Of a stretch of 64,000 nt of DNA, positions 59,264 to 64,000 are shown one piece after another. Origin of the DNA: Azospirillum ramasamyi. GTDB lineage: Bacteria > Pseudomonadota > Alphaproteobacteria > Azospirillales > Azospirillaceae. A program made the position numbers and the translations under genes. The number at the start of each line of letters is the position of its first letter. Within the stretch, counting starts at the first letter, position 1. The stretch lies in the NCBI RefSeq assembly GCF_003233655.1, contig NZ_CP029829.1, forward strand, positions 2,304,978-2,368,977, read 5' to 3'. The notes under the pieces are model-generated. The model did no database searches and had not been told where the DNA came from. It saw only the letters and a program-made list of their open reading frames with translations.

Positions 59264-59809
59264 TCAACCGCCGGCCGGGGACAGATCCAGCGCCATGACG
59301 ATGCTGTCGAACTGGACGCCCGGCGCCAGGATCACCGACCGGCGGCCGACGGAACGGAAGCCGGCGGACGCATAGAACCGCTCGGCGATGAGGCTCGACA
59401 GGCACTCCAGCCGACGGACTCCGGCGCCCCGCGCCTCCGCGATGCAGCGGCCGAGCAGGGCGCTGCCGACACCCCGGCGCAAGGCATCGGGATGGGTGGC
59501 GAAATGCCGGATGTGTCCGACCTGCGGGTCCACCGGCTGGCAGGGCGGCCCCGGCGGCTCGCGGGTCCAGCCGCCGCAGCCGATGACTGCGCCGTCCTCC
59601 GCCACCGCCAGATGATAGGTGCCCGACCGAAGCAGCAGCGGATTGGCCTTCATCATCCCCGGCAGCGCCCGCTCCAGAACGTCGGCCGGATAACCGGCGG
59701 CCATCAGCGGCGGGTAGGAAGCCTGGAGCAGTCCGCCGACCGCCTCGGCATCCTCCGGCCCCGCCGGCCGGATGGCGAAGCCCCCGATCATAAGGCCGAA
59801 GCCGCTCAA
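59264..59809 (-). CDS. GNAT family N-acetyltransferase
   Basis: The 181-residue protein has the GNAT fold with a VGHIRHFATHPDALRRGVGSALLGRCIAEA acetyl-CoA-binding region (Q/R-x2-G-x-G/A in RRGVGSA) at about 100-130 and ERFYASAGFRSVGRR near the end. It is likely to acetylate a small molecule or protein; substrate unknown. Its start overlaps the stop of the GST gene by four bases (ATGA), so they form a two-gene unit. Confidence 0.85.
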   Translation of the reverse strand: MSGFGLMIGGFAIRPAGPEDAEAVGGLLQASYPPLMAAGYPADVLERALPGMMKANPLLLRSGTYHLAVAEDGAVIGCGGWTREPPGPPCQPVDPQVGHIRHFATHPDALRRGVGSALLGRCIAEARGAGVRRLECLSSLIAERFYASAGFRSVGRRSVILAPGVQFDSIVMALDLSPAGG

Positions 59810-60456
59810 GGCTCGAACTCCCAGGGCTCATCCTTGGCCGCAGCGGTCCACTCCTCCATCGCCGGCAGGGCCAGCACGGCGTCCATATAGGCGCGCGTCT
59901 CCGCCTCCACCGCGACGCCGTAGGTCTGGAACCGCGTCACCACCGGGGCGAACATGGCGTCGGCGATGGTGAAGGCGCCGAACAGGAAGGGACCGCCCGC
60001 CGGGATGCCGAAGCGGGCGCGGGCATCGGCCCACAGGGCCTGGATGCGGGCGATGTCGGCGGCGGTGGCCTCGGTCATGCCCTCGCCCTTGCGGTCGCGC
60101 TTGAGGTTCATCGGCATGGTGCTGCGCAGCGAGGCGAAGCCGGAATGCATCTCCGCCGACACCGACCGCGCCACCGCGCGCGCCGCCCGGTCCGCCGGCC
60201 ACAGCCCGGCTTCGGGCGCCAGTTCAGCCACATATTCGCAGATCGCCAGCGAATCCCAGACGGTCAGCCCGTCATGGATCAGGGTGGGCACGCGGCCCGA
60301 CGGGGAGTGTCCGGCGATGCGCGCGGCGGTGTCCGGCTGGCGCAGGGGGATGACGGTCTCGGCAAAGGCAAGCCCCGCCTGCTTCATCGCCAGCCAGGGG
60401 CGCAGCGACCAGGACGAATAAGCCTTGCTTCCCACCACCAGGGTCAGGTCGGACAT
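59806..60456 (-). CDS. Glutathione S-transferase family protein
   Basis: The 216-residue protein has a thioredoxin fold start LTLVVGSKAYSSWSLRPWLAMK, a glutathione site GRVPTLIHDGLTVWDSLAICEYVAEL and a helical C-domain with IADAMFAPVVTRF. It resembles the bacterial zeta/maleylacetoacetate isomerase-like group, with an SSWS active-site stretch. Substrate unknown. The start at 60456 (MSDLTLVVGS) fits the fold; the frame continues upstream. Confidence 0.88.
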   Translation of the reverse strand: MSDLTLVVGSKAYSSWSLRPWLAMKQAGLAFAETVIPLRQPDTAARIAGHSPSGRVPTLIHDGLTVWDSLAICEYVAELAPEAGLWPADRAARAVARSVSAEMHSGFASLRSTMPMNLKRDRKGEGMTEATAADIARIQALWADARARFGIPAGGPFLFGAFTIADAMFAPVVTRFQTYGVAVEAETRAYMDAVLALPAMEEWTAAAKDEPWEFEP

Positions 60457-60695
60457 CGGACTGCACCTTTCAGGACACGCACTCTGCGGGAGCGTGAGGA
60501 TGGCCTGCCACCGGGGACCGTAGCAAGCCTCCCTGTCGCACCCGGCCTGTTTCACCCGGCCGGGCATCCGCCGCGCCCGCGCGACATTGCTTTTCCGGGT
60601 ATTTCATCGGAGGAGGCATAGTGTACGGTCGGATGGGTCGGCGGGCTGTCCATCCGCGACAGGAATCGATCTCCCAACGATACGCGAGGCGCTCC

Positions 60696-61373
60696 ATGAC
60701 CCGGAAGATGTTCTGGGACGATCCCTACCGCACCCGCCTGGATACCCGCATCGCCGCGGTGGACAGCGACGAGGTCACGCTGGAGGCCACCATCCTCTAC
60801 GCGCTTTCCGGCGGGCAGGAGAGCGATGCCGGCACCATCGGCGGCTTCGAGGTGCTGGAGGCCCGCAAGGACGGCCGCGACATCCGCTACAGGCTGGCGC
60901 CCGGCCACGGGTTCGGCCCCGGCGACGCCGTTGCGGTGGCGATCGACTGGGAGCGCCGCTACCGGCTGATGCGCCTGCACTTCGCCGCCGAGATCGTGCT
61001 TGAGCTGGTGGTGGCCCGCCTGCCCGGCATCCACAAGGTCGGCGCCCACATCGCCGCCGACAAGGCGCGCATCGACTTCGCCTGGAACGAGCCGCTGACC
61101 CCGCTGCTGCCCGAATTCGCCGAGCAGGCCGCGCGCATCGTCGCCGCCGACACCCCCATCCTGAGCGGCTTCAGCGACGAAACCGCCGAACGCCGCTTCT
61201 GGGAAATCCCCGGCTTCGCCCGGGTTCCCTGCGGCGGCACGCATCTGCGCCGGACAGGCGAGATCGGCGCGCTGACGCTCAAGCGCCGCAACACCGGCAA
61301 AGGCAAGGAGCGGATCGAGATCGCGCTGGCCGACCCCCATTCTCCGGCCATGCCTCAGCCGGGACGCGGCTAG
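60696..61373 (+). CDS. AlaX-like alanyl-tRNA editing protein
   Basis: The 225-residue protein matches the editing (SAD) domain of alanyl-tRNA synthetase: LSGGQESDAGTIGG near the N-terminus and the zinc motif C-x3-H as Cys179/His183 (VPCGGTHL). The first zinc motif, usually H-x3-H, reads His95-FAA-Glu99 (RLHFAAEIV). Such proteins remove serine or glycine wrongly attached to tRNA-Ala. The ATG at 60696 has a GAGG site, and the GTG 75 bp upstream is not needed. Confidence 0.85.
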   Translation: MTRKMFWDDPYRTRLDTRIAAVDSDEVTLEATILYALSGGQESDAGTIGGFEVLEARKDGRDIRYRLAPGHGFGPGDAVAVAIDWERRYRLMRLHFAAEIVLELVVARLPGIHKVGAHIAADKARIDFAWNEPLTPLLPEFAEQAARIVAADTPILSGFSDETAERRFWEIPGFARVPCGGTHLRRTGEIGALTLKRRNTGKGKERIEIALADPHSPAMPQPGRG

Positions 61374-61860
61374 ACTCCGAGCGGCCTTGGAAGCCCGGGC
61401 ATCGAAGCTCAAACTGTGCCCCCCTCGCGCGTCATGCCGGTTCATTCAACCGCTGGCGGCTTTCTCACCCCGTGATAGGATGTTTTGCCTAGCGGGTTGA
61501 AGGGGGGGGGAGCGCCATGTCTTCGCCGGCCGTTCCGACGCAGCCGTTCATTCACCCGACCGGCGCCCGACCGACCGGCATAGTGAACACTGGAACATCG
61601 CCGGAAACCTGTTCCACGCTGTTCCATCCGCTGCATCAACCGCCCTCGAAACGGCGCTGGGGAGCGCGTGTGGAAACCGGATGGAACAGTGGAACATCCC
61701 CGGAAAACCGTTCCACGCTGTTCCATCCGCCGGCTTTCACAGCCCGCCCATGCCTGCCCGGCGCATCGCCCCCTTTCCAGCCGGCCGCCGGCGCGCCATC
61801 CTTGGGAATGGGCATCCGCATCGGATGCGTGACGTGATCTCGTGAGAAGGATTCCCCGTC
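61374..61860 (+). other. Intergenic region with GGAAC/GTTCC repeats before the aminopeptidase
   Basis: This 487-bp stretch has no convincing gene. It holds a nine-base G-run before an ATG at 61517 that opens a 106-codon Pro/Ser-rich frame of doubtful reality, and an imperfect 42-bp direct repeat (61589-61630 and 61688-61729). Confidence 0.5.
61589..61729 (+). repeat. Two 42-bp direct repeats made of TGGAACA / TGTTCCA half-sites
   Basis: Copies at 61589-61630 and 61688-61729 are 99 bp apart. Each has TGGAACA, a spacer with CCGGAAA, and two GTTCCA sites 10 bp apart. A further GGATGGAACAG lies at 61680-61690, making the second copy an imperfect palindrome. Seven half-sites in total suggest an operator array or a mobile repeat. 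Confidence 0.75.
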
Positions 61861-63240
61861 TTGCTCGCCACCCTGCTTGCCGTCGACGGCCCCGATACCG
61901 TCGTCCTCACCCCCGTGACCAAGGCCGGTCTGGCCGACTGGCTGGCCGCGCAGCCGCCGGCCATCGCCTCCTGGGTCAAGGCGGTGGGCTTCACCGGCGA
62001 GGCCGGATCGACCGCCTTCCTGCCGGGACCGGACGGCGCCGTCGCCCATGTGCTGGCCGGCGTTTCGGCGGTCGATGACCTGTGGGCCTTCGCCGGCCTG
62101 CCCGCCTCGCTGCCTGCCGGTTCCTACAAGATCGATGCGGCGCTGGATGAGCGGGCGGCGACCAGGGCGGCGCTGGGCTGGGCGCTCGGCAGCTACCGCT
62201 TCAGCCGCTACAAGAAGCCGCCGGCGAAGGGCTTCGCCAATCTGGTCTGGCCGGCGGAGGCCGACCGCGGCGAGGTGGAGCGCGCGGCGACCGCCACCTG
62301 CCTCGTCCGCGATCTGGTGAACACCCCGGCCTGCGACATGGGTCCGGCCGAGCTGGCCCAGGCGGCGCAGGATCTGGCGGCCGAGTTCGACGCCGGCCTC
62401 GAGGTGATCGTCGGGCAGGATCTGCTCGACCGCGACTATCCCGCCATCCATGCCGTCGGTCGCGCCAGCCCGCGGGCGCCGCGGCTGATCGACCTGCGCT
62501 GGGGCAACCCGCAGCATCCGAAGGTCACCATCGTCGGCAAGGGCGTGTGTTTCGACACCGGCGGGCTGGACCTGAAGCCGTCCTCCGCCATGCTGATCAT
62601 GAAGAAGGACATGGGCGGGGCGGCGCATGCGCTGGCGCTCGGCCGGATGATCATGATGGCCGGGCTGCCGGTGCGGCTGCGCGTGCTGGTCCCGGCGGTG
62701 GAGAATGTCGTGTCCGGCAACAGCTTCAAGCCGCAGGACGTGCTGAAGACCCGCAAGGGCCTGACGGTGGAGGTCGGCAACACCGACGCCGAAGGCCGCC
62801 TGATCCTGTGCGACGCGTTGGCGGAGGCGGATTCGGAGAAGCCGGCCCTGCTGATCGACTTCGCCACCCTGACCGGCGCGGCCCGCGTGGCGCTCGGCCC
62901 CGACCTGCCGGCATTGATGTGCAACGATGATGCGCTGGCCAACGACCTGACGGAGGCCGGGACCGAGGTCGACGACCCGATGTGGCGGCTGCCGCTGTGG
63001 GCGCCCTACCGCAAGGGACTGGACAGCAAGGTGGCGGACATCAACAACGTCACCGCCAACGGCTTCGCCGGCGCCATCACCGCCGGGCTGTTCCTGCAGG
63101 AGTTCGTGTCGAAGGGCACGCCCTGGGCGCATCTGGACACCTATGCCTGGAACGGGTCGGCCCGCCCCGGCCGGCCGGAAGGCGGCGAGGCGCTGGGCCT
63201 GCGCGCCGCCTATGCGGTGATCGCCAAGCGGTTCGGCTGA
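61861..63240 (+). CDS. Leucyl aminopeptidase family protein (M17)
   Basis: The 459-residue M17 peptidase has metal ligands Lys227, Asp232 and Asp250 (GKGVCFDTGGLDLKP and MKKDMGGAA) and the signature NTDAEGR at 307-313. It removes N-terminal amino acids from peptides in the cytoplasm using two divalent metals. The start is TTG at 61861 with AGAAGGA before it. It is somewhat shorter than E. coli PepA in the N-domain, typical of the PepB-like alphaproteobacterial form. Confidence 0.92.
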   Translation: MLATLLAVDGPDTVVLTPVTKAGLADWLAAQPPAIASWVKAVGFTGEAGSTAFLPGPDGAVAHVLAGVSAVDDLWAFAGLPASLPAGSYKIDAALDERAATRAALGWALGSYRFSRYKKPPAKGFANLVWPAEADRGEVERAATATCLVRDLVNTPACDMGPAELAQAAQDLAAEFDAGLEVIVGQDLLDRDYPAIHAVGRASPRAPRLIDLRWGNPQHPKVTIVGKGVCFDTGGLDLKPSSAMLIMKKDMGGAAHALALGRMIMMAGLPVRLRVLVPAVENVVSGNSFKPQDVLKTRKGLTVEVGNTDAEGRLILCDALAEADSEKPALLIDFATLTGAARVALGPDLPALMCNDDALANDLTEAGTEVDDPMWRLPLWAPYRKGLDSKVADINNVTANGFAGAITAGLFLQEFVSKGTPWAHLDTYAWNGSARPGRPEGGEALGLRAAYAVIAKRFG

Positions 63241-63414
63241 GACGAAGGGCGGGAGGAAGGGTGGGGAGCCGACTGAATTTGTCCTCGCCCTTTTTCCCTG
63301 AAGGGATGGAATGCCCAAACGGATCGTATTAGAACGGAAGAATAGGAAACCTGACGTGTAAGAATGAACCGCCCGCTCCCGGCGCGAGGTGGGCGGAGTG
63401 GCGGAGGCGGACAG

Positions 63415-64000
63415 ATGGCGTTGAAGGTTCGCGAGGACTACCGGACCCTCACCGGCCCGGAAAAGGCCGCCATCATGATGCTCGCGCTGGGCGAGGAGCA
63501 CGCGTCCAGGCTGTTCGCGCTGATGGACGACGAGGAGATCAAGGAGCTGTCCCAGGTGATGGCCAACCTGGGCACCGTGTCGGCCAACCTGATCGAACGC
63601 CTGTTCGTCGAATTCGCCGAGCAGATGTCGGCCACCGGCTCGCTGGTCGGTTCCTTCGATTCGACCGAACGGCTGCTGCTGAAGACCCTGCCGAAGGACA
63701 AGGTCGACCAGATCATGGAGGAAATCCGCGGTCCGGCCGGCCGCACCATGTGGGACAAGCTGGCCAACGTCAACGAGTCGGTGCTGTCCAACTATCTGAA
63801 GAACGAGTACCCGCAGACCGTCGCGGTGGTGTTGTCCAAGATCCGCTCCGACCATGCCGGCCGGGTGCTGGCGCAGCTGCCGGAAAGCTTCGCGATGGAG
63901 GTCATCATGCGCATGCTGCGCATGGAGGCGGTGCAGAAGGAGGTTCTGGACGACGTGGAGCGCACGCTGCGCACCGAGTTCATGACCAACCTCGCCCGCA
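63415..64000 (+). CDS. fliG: Flagellar motor switch protein FliG, 3' end outside the window
   Basis: The first 195 residues are visible and the frame runs off the window. They match Fli[47 protein letters not shown]-type [12 protein letters not shown], and the middle domain [40 protein letters not shown]. FliG is part of the switch complex that works with the stator. No fliF lies upstream; the gap of 174 bp to the aminopeptidase may carry a flagellar promoter. Confidence 0.93.
   Translation, partial: MALKVREDYRTLTGPEKAAIMMLALGEEHASRLFALMDDEEIKELSQVMANLGTVSANLIERLFVEFAEQMSATGSLVGSFDSTERLLLKTLPKDKVDQIMEEIRGPAGRTMWDKLANVNESVLSNYLKNEYPQTVAVVLSKIRSDHAGRVLAQLPESFAMEVIMRMLRMEAVQKEVLDDVERTLRTEFMTNLAR

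Noticed and set aside
54585..59831. Open minus-strand frame of 1748 codons across gltB
   Set aside because: It is the antisense shadow of gltB; high third-position GC keeps the opposite frame free of stops, and its composition is not protein-like.
61517..61837. 106-codon plus frame with a G-rich ribosome site
   Set aside because: Low-complexity Pro/Ser/Thr composition, coded partly by the GGAAC repeat, and no family likeness; kept only as a repeat region.

Overview
The window is a high-GC, gene-dense stretch from a Rhodospirillales alphaproteobacterium, almost certainly an Azospirillum. The glutamate synthase pair gltD-gltB near the right end is the best marker. As I remember the A. brasilense enzyme, GltD agrees along most of its length. 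GltB has the 36-residue propeptide, and its three 3Fe-4S cysteines fall at mature positions 1102/1108/1113. The many housekeeping genes (clpB, prfA, prmC, hemA, ispG, ptsP, lysC, ubiG, rpoN, the lpt genes, kdsD, uppP, gltBD) point to the main chromosome rather than a plasmid.

Layout. 1-5.5 kb: a GST cut by the window edge, an M20 amidohydrolase, a PrcB-like lipoprotein, a PAS-GGDEF-EAL protein with a degenerate GGDEF, and a tandem UspA protein. 5.55-6.95 kb: a plasmid-type RepA initiator between five upstream and two downstream copies of a TGGGG-N3-AGCG iteron, with an AT-rich patch before the gene. This is the most striking locus. 7-11.3 kb: a DsbD_2/TauE-like membrane protein, a NDUFAF5/BioC-like methyltransferase, an orphan FliQ, ComF, glutaredoxin and a NIT2-type amidase. 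11.2-17 kb: a cNMP/CBS/DUF294 signalling protein with a degenerate exonuclease partner, the acetate permease ActP with its DUF485 partner, and a DUF1178 protein. 17-23 kb: methyltransferases, a SpoU rRNA/tRNA methylase, a zinc-type L-asparaginase with a His-rich tail, a class III aminotransferase and a GST.

23-28 kb: ClpB with a probable heat-shock promoter, then NUDIX and MOSC proteins. 27.5-39.2 kb is one long minus-strand run: lysC, nitronate monooxygenase-like, ptsP, rodZ-like, ispG, hemA, prfA, prmC, DUF4167. 39.3-40.8 kb: ubiG and a frameshifted Uma2 gene. 41-47.3 kb is the classic kdsD-lptC-lptA-lptB-rpoN-hpf-ptsN block. With ptsP this gives two of the three nitrogen-PTS proteins plus sigma-54 in one window. 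47.5-48.6 kb: RNase D and tRNA-Leu(CAG). 48.6-52.6 kb: a NDUFA9-like protein, a TauE/SafE permease, an MFS transporter and UppP. 53-59.2 kb: gltD-gltB. 59.2-64 kb: GNAT, GST, an AlaX-like editing protein, a leucyl aminopeptidase and the start of fliG.

Non-coding structure is rich. Three copies of a mosaic palindromic element sit at gene 3' ends. There is also a 22-bp tandem array, a 42-bp direct repeat built of GGAAC/GTTCC half-sites, several C/G-rich intergenic palindromes, and clear intrinsic terminators after actP, the DUF1178 gene, ptsN, the NDUFA9-like gene and gltB. No CRISPR array, insertion sequence or prophage was seen. All functional calls rest on reading the sequence and on remembered family features; no search was run.
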